The position numbers and the translations under genes were made by a program. From NCBI RefSeq assembly GCF_011516765.1, contig NZ_JAAABN010000020.1, positions 1-43,896 on the forward strand: a stretch of 43,896 nt of DNA, in the 5' to 3' direction. This stretch comes from Acetobacter sicerae (lineage in GTDB: Bacteria; Pseudomonadota; Alphaproteobacteria; Acetobacterales; Acetobacteraceae). How positions within the stretch are numbered: position 1 is the stretch's first letter; each line of letters begins with the position of its first letter. The notes under the pieces were generated by a model that saw only the letters and a program-made list of their open reading frames with translations, was not told where the DNA came from and did no database searches. Of the stretch, positions 1 to 12,454 are shown piece by piece.

Positions 1-33
1 AATCCACATCAATCAACACATCACATAAACCAC

Positions 34-1734
<1,701 letters not shown>

Positions 1735-1746
1735 AATCCCATCTCC

Positions 1747-1941
1747 TTAATCCTGGAGATCGCGTCGCCTCGCGGCCTCCACTTCAGCGTTGACGAAATC
1801 CCGTGCGGCCTGACGGGCCAGAAGCCGGACCAGACTGACCAGCCGAGGATCGGCTCCATTGCGTAATGGTGTCACGTTGGCCTCCGGGGCGTCGAGAACG
1901 AGCCGCACCTTGCCCGCTATCGTATCGCGTTGGCGTGCCAT
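1747..1941 (-). CDS. Small protein upstream of recombinase
   Basis: 64 aa, basic and alanine/arginine rich, starting MARQRDTIAGKVRL and ending RRRDLQD. I chose the ATG at 1941 because AAGGACGGGAAG, a good ribosome-binding site, precedes it; the frame remains open further upstream but that extension does not look protein-like. It ends 12 bp before the recombinase start, so the two are probably one operon. The sequence suggests a helical, possibly DNA- or partner-binding protein; I do not recognise the family. A recombination directionality or accessory role is possible from position only. Confidence 0.6.
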   Translation of the reverse strand: MARQRDTIAGKVRLVLDAPEANVTPLRNGADPRLVSLVRLLARQAARDFVNAEVEAARRRDLQD

Positions 1942-2334
1942 CTTCCCGTCCTTTCTGCATGGACCTGTGAGTGGTTCTGACAGCACTGTGGAGGTCGGAC
2001 GGGATAGGCGTGAACAGAAAAATACGTGGAAACAGGGAGATGCGCCGTGCAGAGAGGGCTTGGGGATACGCGCGAACATTCGCGGCTATCATGGTCGGCA
2101 CTATCACAAATCAGTGATTGAACGACTATAATGGTCGTATTTTATCGTGACGCGTGTCGACTCGCAGATCGACTGGAGCAGATGTAGCTTCCGTAAAGTC
2201 GTGTCCGTGCCATTCCGTGGATGCGGTTTGACCTCTCGTGGGGCCGGGAGAGAGGAAGAGGGACGTGGGGTTTTTCGTGACGGATTCAGGGGTGGGAGAG
2301 AGGCTTCCGCCCGTCCGTTACGGAGTGTCCTGCC
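1942..2334. other. Divergent intergenic region between recombinase operon and parB
   Basis: About 390 bp without a convincing gene. It must hold the promoters for the leftward recombinase operon and the rightward parB. Its middle is AT-richer than the surroundings and carries two palindromes (2109-2119 and 2122-2138), described separately. Confidence 0.6.
2109..2138. promoter_or_regulatory. Two adjacent palindromes, operator overlapping a TATAAT
   Basis: AATCAGTGATT (2109-2119) is a perfect palindrome around one base. ACGACTATAATGGTCGT (2122-2138) is a near-perfect 17-bp palindrome (7 of 8 pairs) that contains TATAAT at 2127-2132. The second site is almost the same as the perfect palindrome ACGACTATTATAGTCGT in front of the XRE gene at 18796-18812, so the same regulator probably binds both. 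No good -35 box was found for TATAAT on the plus strand. Confidence 0.55.
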
Positions 2335-4392
2335 ATGGCGAGCGCCATCCAGAAAATCGCCCTCAATGCGTCCCGTGATATTCCTTTCAACAAGCTGGTG
2401 CTGTCGCAGTCCAATGTGCGGCGTGTGAAGTCCGGTCTGTCGATCGAGGAACTGGCCCGCGACATCGAACGCCGCGGCCTGCTGCAGAGCCTGAACGTCC
2501 GTCCCGTCCTGAATGGTGAGGGGGCGGAAACCGGTGCCTACGAGGTGCCTGCTGGAGGGCGCCGGTTCCGCGCCCTCGAACTGTTGGTGAAGCAGAAGAA
2601 ACTGGCGAAAACCGCCCCGGTGCCTTGTGTCGTGCGTGAGGCAGGATCGGCCATTCTCGCCGAGGATGATTCCCTGGCCGAAAACGTCCAGCGCGTGGCC
2701 CTGCATCCGCTGGACCAGTTTCGGGCTTTCCGTGACATGCTGGAGAAGGGCATGTCCGAGGAAGAAATCGCGGCCGCGTTCTTCGTCGTGCCCACCGTGG
2801 TCAAACAGCGTCTGCGCCTGATGACCGTGTCCGACAAACTGCGCGAGATCTACGAGCAGGATGGCATGAAGCTCGACCAGCTCATGGCCTTTTCGATCAG
2901 CGATGACCACACCCGTCAGGAACAGGTCTGGGAGATTATTGCCCAGAGCCACAATCGCGAACCCTATCTGATCCGCCGCATGCTGACGGAGAAAACCGTG
3001 CGGGCGTCAGATCGCCGGGTGCGCTTTGTCGGGCTGGACGTCTATCTTGCCGCCGGCGGTCCCGTCATGCGTGACCTGTTCGAGGCAGACGACGGCGGCT
3101 GGCTGCAGGATCCGACCCTGCTCGATCAGTTGGTGATGGAAAAGCTGCAGGAGGCGGCCGAACAGGTCCGTGCCGAAGGCTGGAAATGGGTCGAGACGGC
3201 GCTATCCTTCCCCTGGGGGCACACACGGCACTTAGCGGAGATCGACGGTGTGCCAGTGGTGCTCTTGGAAGAAGAAGCCGCCCGCCTGACCGCGCTGCAC
3301 AGCGAGCAGGAAACGATCGAGGCGGAATACGCGCAGGCCGATGAATTCCCCGAAGACGTTGATATCCGCCTGGGCGAGATCGAGCAGGCCATTGAGGCGC
3401 TGGAAGAACGCCCTGTGTCCTTCGATCCGGTGGACATGCAGCGAGCCGGCGTCTTTGTCAGTCTCGATACCGACGGCACGTTGCTGGTCGAACGGGGCTT
3501 CGTTCTGCCCGAGGATATGCCGGTGGAGCCCGAGGATGGTCACGATGAGTCCGAGGGATATGATGACACGGTCGTTCATCACGGCACGGGTGACGATGTC
3601 GAAGGAATTGGGATGGAAGATACCTTCGATACCGAGCCCGAAGAAGAAGACGGACTCAAGCCGCTTTCCGACCGCCTGCTGACCGAACTGACGGCCTGGC
3701 GCACGCTGGCCCTGCGCGATGCGTTTGCCGGCAATCCGCATATCGCGCTGACGGAACTGCTCCACACGCTGATGCGCGACCTGTACTGGCAGGTCTCGGG
3801 CGCGGACTGCCTGGAAGCCTATGTTCGGGAAATCTCCCTGCCGGTGCATTCCCCCGACATGCCGGGCAGCCTGCCGGCTCATGCGCTGCGCCAGCGCAAC
3901 GAAGGTTGGAAGCACGATCTGCCGGAGGATGAGGACGCGTTGTGGCGCTGGATCGACGGACTGGATGACACCAGCCGTCTGGCCCTGCTGGCGCATTGCC
4001 TGTCTTTCGGGATCAACGCGTTGCATGAATCGTCCCATGGCCCGTCTCTGGCACGCAGCGTCAGGGAACGGCTGGCGCGAGCCGACCGCCTCGCCACTGC
4101 GCTTACGCTTGATCTGGTCGAAGCGGGCTGGCAGCCGACGGTGGAGAACTATCTGGGCCGCGTCACCAAGGCCCGTATTCTCGAAGCCGTGCGCGAGGCG
4201 CGGGGAAGTGAGGCAGCCGAGCGTATTGCACATCTGAAAAAGAACGACATGGCGCAGGCGGCCGAAAGGCTGCTTGAGGGCGCCGGCTGGCTGCCCGAGG
4301 CTCTGCGGACGGCGAACGTGCCGGAGCGAACTGAAAGGGAAGAAGGGGCGGCGCGTATGACCGATAGTCATGATGCGGTCGCAGCCGAGTGA
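2335..4392 (+). CDS. parB: ParB/RepB/Spo0J-family nuclease-like partition protein, long form
   Basis: 685 aa. The N-terminal ParB/sulfiredoxin-like domain (about 15-125) has LVLSQSNVRR, the EVPAGGRRFRAL box (GGRR core) and LAEDDSLAENVQR. A KorB/ParB helix-turn-helix region follows (EEEIAAAFFVVPTVVKQRLRLMTVSDKL, about 135-165). The remaining 500 residues are an acidic, mostly helical extension found in plasmid/ICE members of the family and far longer than chromosomal ParB (about 300 aa). It should bind DNA and help maintain the element. The paired parA is 22 kb away, next to repA. A hairpin terminator follows at 4413-4445. Confidence 0.88.
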   Translation: MASAIQKIALNASRDIPFNKLVLSQSNVRRVKSGLSIEELARDIERRGLLQSLNVRPVLNGEGAETGAYEVPAGGRRFRALELLVKQKKLAKTAPVPCVVREAGSAILAEDDSLAENVQRVALHPLDQFRAFRDMLEKGMSEEEIAAAFFVVPTVVKQRLRLMTVSDKLREIYEQDGMKLDQLMAFSISDDHTRQEQVWEIIAQSHNREPYLIRRMLTEKTVRASDRRVRFVGLDVYLAAGGPVMRDLFEADDGGWLQDPTLLDQLVMEKLQEAAEQVRAEGWKWVETALSFPWGHTRHLAEIDGVPVVLLEEEAARLTALHSEQETIEAEYAQADEFPEDVDIRLGEIEQAIEALEERPVSFDPVDMQRAGVFVSLDTDGTLLVERGFVLPEDMPVEPEDGHDESEGYDDTVVHHGTGDDVEGIGMEDTFDTEPEEEDGLKPLSDRLLTELTAWRTLALRDAFAGNPHIALTELLHTLMRDLYWQVSGADCLEAYVREISLPVHSPDMPGSLPAHALRQRNEGWKHDLPEDEDALWRWIDGLDDTSRLALLAHCLSFGINALHESSHGPSLARSVRERLARADRLATALTLDLVEAGWQPTVENYLGRVTKARILEAVREARGSEAAERIAHLKKNDMAQAAERLLEGAGWLPEALRTANVPERTEREEGAARMTDSHDAVAAE

Positions 4393-4412
4393 GATCTGTC
4401 GATGAATATCAT

Positions 4413-4445
4413 GGGCGGCTTCCGGTCTCCGGGAGCCGCCTTTTG
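4413..4445 (+). terminator. Rho-independent terminator of parB
   Basis: GGCGGCT (4414-4420) pairs with AGCCGCC (4434-4440), followed directly by TTTT. It lies 21 bp after the parB stop. Confidence 0.8.
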
Positions 4446-4485
4446 TATTGGAGCGATATCGCGCCGGAGTGGAAGCCGGCAGTCG

Positions 4486-5211
4486 TTAGTGATGGGTCAC
4501 CGGTTGCAGGTGACGGTCCGTTTCAAGGCTGAGGGCTACTGGCCATAAAGGCGTTTTGGTATAGAAATCCGGTCTGCTGAAGCCGGAGCCTGTTCGGTGC
4601 TCGTTGAGCAGTCCTGCCCAGCACAGCGGTCGCAGGACATGGACGTAAAGACTGGCGGTCAGCTTGAAATCCCGGCGACGGATATCATCTTCCTCGCCCC
4701 CGTAGAGAACCGAACACAGCCGCTCTTCGGTGACGGCAACCTGAGCTTCGATATTAATGACGTTGAGAAAGATGTCCCAGTTGCCGAGCAGTGGCTCTTC
4801 GCTTCGGGTGTATGGACTGTGGTCGATGACAAAGAGAAGATGAGTCGTCAACAGCATCCAGAGCCGGGCTGGCTCCGATTTGAGCTTTCTCGCCAGGTCG
4901 GTCAGCCGCAGGGTTCCCTTGAAATGCCTTGCGAGCTTCGCACTGAGCAGAACCTCATGCAGGATCACCAGCGGCGGGAAATCATGTTCATTGAGGACTT
5001 TATTGACGGCATAGAGGTCTTCAACCGTATAGCCGGGCCAGTCAAATGCCTCGGCGGCTCATGCGACAAAATAGCGTTTCAGCGCCTTGCTGGGCGTGAG
5101 GCCGATCGGGCCGTGTTCCTCGATATAGCCGATCGTCAGCAGCGCGGCCTTCAGTATGAGGGCATGCGACAGGGGGAGGTCGCCGTCGTTGGGTGAATGG
5201 AATGGCCGCAT
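4486..5211 (-). pseudogene. Hypothetical protein gene broken by an internal TGA
   Basis: One reading frame runs from an ATG at 5211 to the stop at 4486 (241 codons) and has natural protein composition throughout. It is interrupted once, by TGA at 5061-5059, after ALKRYFVA and before AAEAFDWPGYTVEDLY. The context suggests a TGG tryptophan codon mutated to TGA. The downstream part could still be translated from the ATG at 4968 (160 aa, starting MILHEVLLSAKLARHFKG). I do not recognise the family. It sits between parB and the ars operon. Confidence 0.65.
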
Positions 5212-5338
5212 CGGGTAAACAATGAACCAGACTGGTGCGAGTTGCCAATCTGGATTTGTGACGTGGAGCTCATCTCAGCTCAGTCTCCGTCGTCGTAATG
5301 TCGGCTTACGCCTACATGTCGGTCGTAAAGAGAGTCGC

Positions 5339-6430
5339 TCAAGGTTTTGGTAAGCGGACATCCTGTGTCGGCGACGCAAGCCAGCCCGCCAGTTGCCGGA
5401 CCATGGATCTCGCGACACGGCCCGCCCCCAGGAGGGTTGCGGATGCGGGACCGCACCAGGAGCCATACCCCAGCAGCCACAGGCGTGGCTCCCTGACAGC
5501 CTGCTGCCCGTTCACGTGGATCAGCCCGTCCGGCTCGATCACGTCGAGTGGTGCAAATGCAGAGAGCGCGGGACGGAAGCCTGTACACCAGATGATCGCG
5601 TCAATGGCTTCTTCCTGTCCGCCGGGCCAGACGACGCCCGTAGCCGTCATGCGCACGAACGGGCGCACCGCTTTGAGGACTCCCCGTTCCCGGGCGGCCC
5701 GTACGGGTGGCACCATGACGATATCGCCAAAGCCTCCTGTCGGCATGGCGCCGGCGTTGCCCAAAACACGTGCGGTCGCCCGTTCGAACAGAACCCGTCC
5801 GTCCACATCGTCGGGCAGGAATACCGGGTCATGCAGCGTCACCCACGTTGCGTTCGCGAGCAGTGACACTTCCGCCAGGATCTGCGCCCCGGAATTACCG
5901 CCACCGACCACGAGCACGCGCCGACCGGCAAAAGGTGCGGCGCTCTGATAGTGGCCGGAATGGATCTGCGTCCCGCCAAAGAATTCATGCCCCGCGACAT
6001 CAGGAATGAACGGGGCCGACCATGTGCCGGTCGCACCGATGACGGCGCGGCTCAGAAAATCGCCCGCGTTTGTGCGGATATTCAGGAATTTCCCACCGGC
6101 CCGTTCCACGCGCCCGACCGTTACAGGACGGCGGATCGGCGGGGTGTAGCGCGCCTCGTACCGGCGCAGGTAGTCCAGCACCTCGTCACGGGTCGGATAG
6201 CTGCCATCCGGTGTGTCTGGCATCGGCCAGCCGGGCAGCGAACTGTAGGACGCCGGCGAGAACAGATGCAGGGAGTCCCAGCCATGCACCCACGCCCCTC
6301 CCGCCTGTGCGCCGTTGTCCAGAATGACATAGGTCAGCCCGGTCCGGCGCAGGAAATAAGAGGCGGCGAGTGCTGCCTGACCACCGCCCACGATCACGAC
6401 ATCGAACTGTTCCGCCATTTCCCGGCTCAC
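5339..6430 (-). CDS. arsO: ArsO-like flavin-dependent monooxygenase
   Basis: 363 aa. It has two dinucleotide-binding motifs: [16 protein letters not shown] near residue 12 (FAD) and [16 protein letters not shown] near 170 (NADPH). Between them is a [13 protein letters not shown] strand and, late, the CTGFRPAL motif of flavin monooxygenases. It is the last gene of arsRCBHO, with its ATG overlapping the arsH stop by 4 bp. ArsO-type enzymes are repeatedly found in ars operons; an oxidative step on arsenicals is inferred for them. The 3' end ([17 protein letters not shown]) has a degraded second copy at about 22.5 kb. Confidence 0.85.
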   Translation of the reverse strand: MSREMAEQFDVVIVGGGQAALAASYFLRRTGLTYVILDNGAQAGGAWVHGWDSLHLFSPASYSSLPGWPMPDTPDGSYPTRDEVLDYLRRYEARYTPPIRRPVTVGRVERAGGKFLNIRTNAGDFLSRAVIGATGTWSAPFIPDVAGHEFFGGTQIHSGHYQSAAPFAGRRVLVVGGGNSGAQILAEVSLLANATWVTLHDPVFLPDDVDGRVLFERATARVLGNAGAMPTGGFGDIVMVPPVRAARERGVLKAVRPFVRMTATGVVWPGGQEEAIDAIIWCTGFRPALSAFAPLDVIEPDGLIHVNGQQAVREPRLWLLGYGSWCGPASATLLGAGRVARSMVRQLAGWLASPTQDVRLPKP

Positions 6431-7125
6431 AGCTTTTCAGGCAGGCGGTGTTCTGATCTGCGCTCGCTGTAGCGATCGACAAGGTAGTCGGCCCGGTCCC
6501 GCAGCAGCCAGGTGAACTTCATCAGTTCCTCCATGATATCCACCATCCGGTCATAAAGGGGAGACGGTTTCATCCGATCATCGTCACCGAACTGGGTATA
6601 GGCCATCGGCACGCTGGACTGATTGGGGATGGTGAACATCCGCATCCATCGGCCCAGCACCCGCAGGGCGTTGACGGAATTGAAGCTCTGCGAGCCGCCC
6701 GAAACCTGCATGACAGCCAGCGTGCGGCCCTGTGTGGGTCGGATCGAACCTTCCGTGAGGGGAAGCCAGTCGATCTGGTTCTTGAACACGGCGGTGATGG
6801 TGCCGTGGCGTTCGGGGCTGCACCAGACCTGGCCTTCCGACCAGATCGACAGTTCCCGTAACTCCTGCACCTTCGGGTGGGTGGTGGGCACGGAATCCGC
6901 AACCGGCAGGCCAGTCGGGTCGAACACCCGTGTCTCGGCCCCCAGTATCTTCAGGATGCGTTCGGCCTCCAGCACCAGCAGGCGGCTGAAGGACCGAGGA
7001 CGCAGCGAGCCATACAGCAGCAGGATGCGTGGTGGGTGGTCAACCCGTGGTTGCGGTTCCAATCGTGTGAGATCGACCTGTTCGAGATACTCCGGGTGCA
7101 GGGCAGGCATTTCCGGCTTGGACAT
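6427..7125 (-). CDS. arsH: ArsH, NADPH-dependent FMN reductase
   Basis: 232 aa, the usual length. The flavodoxin-like fold shows in [16 protein letters not shown] (FMN phosphate loop, about 33-48), [20 protein letters not shown] (about 103-122) and [18 protein letters not shown]. ArsH enzymes oxidise trivalent organoarsenicals or reduce quinones and iron. The gene starts 25 bp after arsB and overlaps arsO by 4 bp. Confidence 0.95.
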   Translation of the reverse strand: MSKPEMPALHPEYLEQVDLTRLEPQPRVDHPPRILLLYGSLRPRSFSRLLVLEAERILKILGAETRVFDPTGLPVADSVPTTHPKVQELRELSIWSEGQVWCSPERHGTITAVFKNQIDWLPLTEGSIRPTQGRTLAVMQVSGGSQSFNSVNALRVLGRWMRMFTIPNQSSVPMAYTQFGDDDRMKPSPLYDRMVDIMEELMKFTWLLRDRADYLVDRYSERRSEHRLPEKL

Positions 7126-7150
7126 CGTTCCGTCAGATCCTTCGGTCTTG

Positions 7151-8445
<1,295 letters not shown>

Positions 8446-8446
<1 letters not shown>

Positions 8447-8868
8447 CAGACGATCCGTTTCCCGGCCTCATCCACGATCTTCTCGCCGTCCTCCTTGGCG
8501 AAAGCACCCTTCTGTGGCGTGGGTAGAATGTCCAGAACCACCTCGGAGGGACGGCAGAGTTTCACGCCAAGCGGTGTGACAACGATGGGCCGGTTGATCA
8601 GGATCGGGTGTGCGATCATGGCGTCGATCAGCGTATCATCGCTCAGGGCCGGGTTGTCGAGGCCGAGTTCGTGAAAGGGCGTGCCCTTTTCCCGCAGGAT
8701 CGCGCGCACCGGAACCCCCATACGGGCGATCAGATCGACCAGTTCCGCGCGGCTGGGTGGCGTTTTCAGATATTCGATGATCCTGGGCTCCTCGCCGCTG
8801 TTGCGGATCAGTGCCAGCACGTTGCGCGACGTGCCGCAGGCCGGGTGGTGGTAGATCGTGATGGTCAT
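8446..8868 (-). CDS. arsC: Arsenate reductase, glutaredoxin-linked
   Basis: 140 aa, the usual size. [16 protein letters not shown] carries the catalytic Cys11 of the thioredoxin-fold ArsC class. [16 protein letters not shown] and [11 protein letters not shown] (the conserved arginine region) follow. The enzyme reduces arsenate to arsenite with glutathione and glutaredoxin, supplying ArsB with substrate. I chose the ATG at 8868 because it is the family start and overlaps the arsR stop by 4 bp (ATGA); the frame is open further upstream but that part is not ArsC-like. Confidence 0.95.
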
Positions 8869-9218
8869 GGACAGGATTCCGGGCTCGGGCAGCAGGAGGA
8901 CAGGTTCGCGATCAGGGGCGCGCAGAGTTCGGGGCTGCCCGCACAGCAGTCCCTGACGAGGAAAAGCATCAGGTCGCGCAGGCGCGGAAGACAAGCACGA
9001 TAGACGATCAGCCGGCTGTGGCGCTGCAAGGTCAGCAGGCCAGCCCGCGTCAGGGTAGCGAGATGGGCCGATATGGTGTTCTGCGGGACATCGAGGTGCC
9101 GCGCGACGTCCCCGGCGGGCAGCCCGTCCGGTTCGTGGCGCACCAGCAGGCGGAAGATCTCCAGCCGCGTGGACTGGGACAGGGCGTTGAGGGCCGAGAG
9201 TGCGGATTCTGTATCCAT
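8865..9218 (-). CDS. arsR: ArsR-family arsenite-responsive repressor
   Basis: 117 aa winged-helix protein. The recognition helix is VARHLDVPQNTISAHLATLTRAG (about 38-60). The metal site is not the classic helix-alpha3 ELCVCDL. Instead cysteines cluster at the C-terminus: C91-C92, C99, C109-C110 and C116. This is like the Acidithiobacillus ArsR type, where a CC pair and a nearby Cys at the C-terminal end bind As(III). It is first in the arsRCBHO operon and would repress it until arsenite is present. Confidence 0.93.
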   Translation of the reverse strand: MDTESALSALNALSQSTRLEIFRLLVRHEPDGLPAGDVARHLDVPQNTISAHLATLTRAGLLTLQRHSRLIVYRACLPRLRDLMLFLVRDCCAGSPELCAPLIANLSSCCPSPESCP

Positions 9219-9253
9219 AAATCGACGATCACGGATATATGGGATGAAGTCAA
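9217..9253 (-). promoter_or_regulatory. Candidate arsR promoter and operator
   Basis: An imperfect inverted repeat, ATAAATC (9217-9223) and GATATAT (9234-9240) with 10 bp between, covers the arsR start and the bases before it (6 of 7 pairs). A TTGACT -35-like box lies upstream on the minus strand (9253-9248). The -10 is weak. AT-rich dyads of this spacing are typical ArsR sites. Confidence 0.45.
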
Positions 9254-9295
9254 GACCACCCAGGACATGCCTCGTTCAGAGCTTGGAACGCGGCG

Positions 9296-9991
9296 TCACA
9301 CGCCGAACAGGCGGCCGATCCCGCCCGTGACGATCATTGCCACAATACCCCAGAACGTCACACGCAGTGCTGGGCGCAGAGGCGCTGCGCCGCCGGCAAT
9401 CGCGCCAACGACCCCCAGAACAGCGAGAACCACGACGGACGTCAGGGACACGCCCCAGGACACCCACGCCACGGGCGTCAGAACCGCCGCCAGCACAGGC
9501 AGTAGTGCTCCGGATGAAAAGGCGGTTGCCGAGGCGAATGCCGCCTGTATGGGTCGTGCCGCCGTGGCTTCGGACAGACCCAGTTCATCCCTTGCATGGG
9601 CACCGAGCGCATCATGCTTCATGAGGGCAACGGCGACCTTGCGCGAGAGGTCTTTATCCAGCCCTCTCTTCTGATAAATCCCGGCCAGTTCGGTGACTTC
9701 GCCCTCCCAGTCCGTGACCAGTTCCTGTTTCTCGCGGGCGATGTCGGCGTGTTCGGAATCGGCCTGGGAACTGACCGAGACATACTCGCCCGCCGCCATG
9801 GACAGGGCGCCCGCGACAAGCGCGGACAGTCCCGCGACGAGAATGCTGCCGCGTGTCGCATGAGAACTGGCAACGCCGACGATGAGGCTGCCGGTCGACA
9901 GCGTTCCGTCATTGGCGCCGAGAACAGCCGCACGCAGCCATCCCAGTTTCTCGACGGCATGACGTTCGGCCAAAGGATGGAGACGCGACAT
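9296..9991 (-). CDS. VIT1/CCC1-family iron/manganese transporter
   Basis: 231 aa from the chosen ATG at 9991. LGWLRAAVLGANDGTLSTGSLIVG (about 16-40) and the SMAAGEYVSVSSQADSE motif (about 68-85) are signatures of the VIT1/CCC1 family. A cytoplasmic helical domain with acidic residues follows, then three more membrane helices. These proteins move Fe(II) or Mn(II) out of the cytoplasm. It sits upstream of the ars operon on the same strand, 77 bp from the arsR start, and is divergent from cytochrome b561; the 200-bp gap between those two is AT-rich and must hold both promoters. Confidence 0.88.
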   Translation of the reverse strand: MSRLHPLAERHAVEKLGWLRAAVLGANDGTLSTGSLIVGVASSHATRGSILVAGLSALVAGALSMAAGEYVSVSSQADSEHADIAREKQELVTDWEGEVTELAGIYQKRGLDKDLSRKVAVALMKHDALGAHARDELGLSEATAARPIQAAFASATAFSSGALLPVLAAVLTPVAWVSWGVSLTSVVVLAVLGVVGAIAGGAAPLRPALRVTFWGIVAMIVTGGIGRLFGV

Positions 9992-10187
9992 AAGATGACC
10001 TGCTGCTTCTGGTGAATACAAATAAAGGTTAAGATGCATCATTTGCCGCGACAACAGATATTTCATTCTGATATTGCGAGTTATTTTCAATATTGTTTAT
10101 GTTTTAGGAAAATCTGTTCTGTTCAGAATCCTGTCAGGTAAGCATGATACGGAAGTGGATTCAGGGTTCTTTTTTGCCGAGACGTAT

Positions 10188-10757
10188 ATGCCTTATTCAA
10201 CGCCGGACATCACAGATAGCCTGCTGCGTTACGACAGGCCGACGATCATCCTTCACTGGATGACGGCCTTTCTGGTGCTGCTTCAGTTTGCTCTTGGCGA
10301 AACCTGGAACTGGCCAACAAAACCCGTCCATCATCTGATGGTGGTCGCGCATCTGACAGCCGGCATCCTGCTGACCGCAATTATGGTGTTCCGCATTGTC
10401 TGGCGTCTGACGAAAGGCCGGCATCTGTCGGACCTTCTCGTGCCTGTGGACCGGGTATTCGCCCTTGGAGCAGAGTACACGCTCTATGTGCTGCTTCTGG
10501 CGGAAATCTTGCTGGGCTATCTCTGGCGATGGGGTGCCGGGCAGACGATGAGTTTTTTCGGCCTCCTGATTCCATCCCCGTTCGCGCGGTTCCCGGCGGA
10601 AACCGTGACGTGGTTTCAGACGCTACATTACTGGAACGCCTGGTTGATTATGGGTCTTGCGACAGGCCATGGCGCGGCGGCGCTTTTTCATCAGTTCGTC
10701 CTGAAGGACAAAGTTCTCGGGCGCATGTTGCCGCAGTGTTTCTTGCTCCGTCAGTGA
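10188..10757 (+). CDS. Cytochrome b561
   Basis: 189 aa, four membrane helices. Heme-ligand candidates are His in TIILHWMTAF (helix 1), HHLMVVAHLTAG (helix 2) and the C-terminal LHYWNAWLIMGLATGHGAAALFHQF (helix 4). This is the prokaryotic diheme quinol-oxidising b561 type (about 180 aa). I chose the ATG at 10188; the open frame extends 38 codons upstream but lacks family similarity. Partner electron acceptor unknown; the neighbours are metal-resistance genes. Confidence 0.85.
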   Translation: MPYSTPDITDSLLRYDRPTIILHWMTAFLVLLQFALGETWNWPTKPVHHLMVVAHLTAGILLTAIMVFRIVWRLTKGRHLSDLLVPVDRVFALGAEYTLYVLLLAEILLGYLWRWGAGQTMSFFGLLIPSPFARFPAETVTWFQTLHYWNAWLIMGLATGHGAAALFHQFVLKDKVLGRMLPQCFLLRQ

Positions 10758-10921
10758 GGCGGTCAGTATCCTGTCTGATTGTATGACTGGGCACACCGTG
10801 ATGCTGGGTCGCCAACAAGCCAGAAGTGATGATTTTTTTGTTGTCATCAGCAGCTCCACATGAATGCCGGTTCATGGGAATTGTCTCCTGTCGAACGGGA
10901 AAATAAGAAAGTATCGACCCA

Positions 10922-12142
10922 ATGACGATCGTGCCGCGTGGCGTGGGACCAGAAAGACCGGGGTCGGCTCTTGAGGTGCTCCTCATCTTTCTCAGGCTGG
11001 GCGTCACCTGCTTCGGCGGGCCGATCGCGCATATCGGGTATTTCCGGGACGAATTCGTCGTCCGACGCCGGTGGCTCAATGAGCGCGCCTATGCCGATCT
11101 CGTCGGGCTGTGTCAGTTCCTGCCCGGTCCCGCGAGCAGCCAGGTGGGATTTTCCATTGGCCTGATGCGGGCCGGTTATGCAGGCGGTTTTGCGGCGTGG
11201 GCGGGGTTCACCCTGCCTTCGGCACTTATACTGGTCCTCTTCGCCTATGGCGCGAACGCGCTTGCCGGCCCGACTGGTGCAGGCCTTCTGCATGGACTGA
11301 AACTCGTCGCCGTCGCCATCGTCGCACAGGCCGTATGGGGCATGGCGCGCACGCTGTGTCCGGACCGGACGCGAGCTTCGATCGCGGTCACGGCCGCGCT
11401 CATCGTTCTGTTCGCCATCTCACCGCTTGCCCAGATCGCGGCCATCGTTCTCGGGGGCCTCGCCGGCTTGTGGCTTTGCCGCTCTGTGCAGACGTCAGAT
11501 GGCGAGCATATTACAGTGCCCGTATCGCATCGTGCAGGGATCGTCGCACTGGCTCTCTTTCTGGCGTTGCTCTTCGGTCTGCCCGTTCTCGCCCGCCATG
11601 GCGCACCAGAGGGCGTTTCCCTGTTCGACGCCTTCTACCGGTCAGGCGCGCTCGTGTTCGGTGGCGGTCATGTCGTGCTGCCCTTGCTGCACGAGGCTTT
11701 CGTGACATCGGGCTGGGTCAGCGACGACACCTTTCTCGCCGGTTATGGCGCGGCACAGGCGGTTCCGGGGCCGCTTTTCACGTTCGCGGCCTATCTCGGC
11801 GCGGTCGTCGGGCAATCTCCCCACGGTGTTGCCGGTGCCGCTTTCGGTCTTTTCGGCATCTTTCTGCCGGGCATCCTGGTCCTGATCGGAGCTTTGCCCT
11901 TCTGGGACACCTTCCGCAGCCAGCGGGCCGTTCAGGCGACGATGCGCGGCGTCAACGCAGCGGTCGTGGGCCTGCTGGGGGCGGCGCTCTATACACCGGT
12001 CTGGACGAGCGCGGTCAGGTCGGCGGCGGATTTCGGGATCGTGCTGGTCGGTTTCGTCCTGCTGACCGTCTGGCGGGCGCCACCCCTGGTGGTAGTCGGT
12101 ATCAGCGCGCTGGGAGGGGTCGTCATTGGGCAGGCAGCATAA
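10922..12142 (+). CDS. chrA: Chromate transporter ChrA (long, two-domain CHR)
   Basis: 406 aa, the usual length of the fused bidomain form. Each half carries the CHR pattern: FLRLGVTCFGGPIAHIGYF...CQFLPGPASSQVGFSIG in the first, and FYRSGALVFGGGHVVLPLL...AAQAVPGPLFTFAAYLG in the second. It is predicted to have about 10-12 helices and to export chromate. It belongs to the metal/oxyanion cargo with ars and VIT genes. No convincing terminator follows it. Confidence 0.93.
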   Translation: MTIVPRGVGPERPGSALEVLLIFLRLGVTCFGGPIAHIGYFRDEFVVRRRWLNERAYADLVGLCQFLPGPASSQVGFSIGLMRAGYAGGFAAWAGFTLPSALILVLFAYGANALAGPTGAGLLHGLKLVAVAIVAQAVWGMARTLCPDRTRASIAVTAALIVLFAISPLAQIAAIVLGGLAGLWLCRSVQTSDGEHITVPVSHRAGIVALALFLALLFGLPVLARHGAPEGVSLFDAFYRSGALVFGGGHVVLPLLHEAFVTSGWVSDDTFLAGYGAAQAVPGPLFTFAAYLGAVVGQSPHGVAGAAFGLFGIFLPGILVLIGALPFWDTFRSQRAVQATMRGVNAAVVGLLGAALYTPVWTSAVRSAADFGIVLVGFVLLTVWRAPPLVVVGISALGGVVIGQAA

Positions 12143-12454
12143 TGAAATGTTCAGTCAGCGACGTGCATCGACGCGTGATCGCCATACCGTTTTTCAACGC
12201 ACACTTCAATAATGGCGCGTCGTTATAAGGGCCATGTTTCGGCCGTTTCCTGTGTAAGTCAGCCAGAAAACGGACAGGCAGTTTACCCCCCGTTGCCGTC
12301 GTGATTTCGGCGAGGCTGCGGCCTCGCCGTGTTGCGGAACGAGGGGCAGGGTGTCTCCGTGGTCGGATGGGATCCCGCGTGGGAAGTGGTGATCAGAGGA
12401 AGAGGGGGGCTTCGCCTTCTGTGCCGAATAACCGGCATCAGAGGAGAGTTTTCC
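12143..12454. other. Intergenic region with a strong hairpin
   Basis: About 310 bp with no supported gene. It contains a perfect 9-bp stem, CGGCGAGGC (12308-12316) with GCCTCGCCG (12321-12329) and a TGCG loop. There is no T-run, so this is a leader or stability element rather than a clear terminator. The DUF932 ribosome-binding site GAGGAGA ends the region. Confidence 0.5.

Noticed and set aside
2104..2952. Leftward 282-aa frame over the parB start
   Set aside because: It runs antisense to parB, whose protein is clearly recognisable, and its translation has no family features.
3232..4371. Leftward 379-aa frame inside parB
   Set aside because: Antisense shadow of a GC-rich gene; no ribosome-binding site and no recognisable domain.
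5042..5248. 68-aa leftward frame MATRTSLVHCLPD
   Set aside because: It is out of frame with the protein-like sequence of the broken gene at 4486-5211, which explains this stretch better.
10830..10855. Terminator from TGATGATTTTTTTGTTGTCATCA after cytochrome b561
   Set aside because: The T-run lies inside the loop rather than after the stem and the stem is only 6 bp of A/T-rich sequence.
11110..12228. 372-aa frame overlapping chrA
   Set aside because: Out of frame with the CHR domains of chrA and very Arg-rich.
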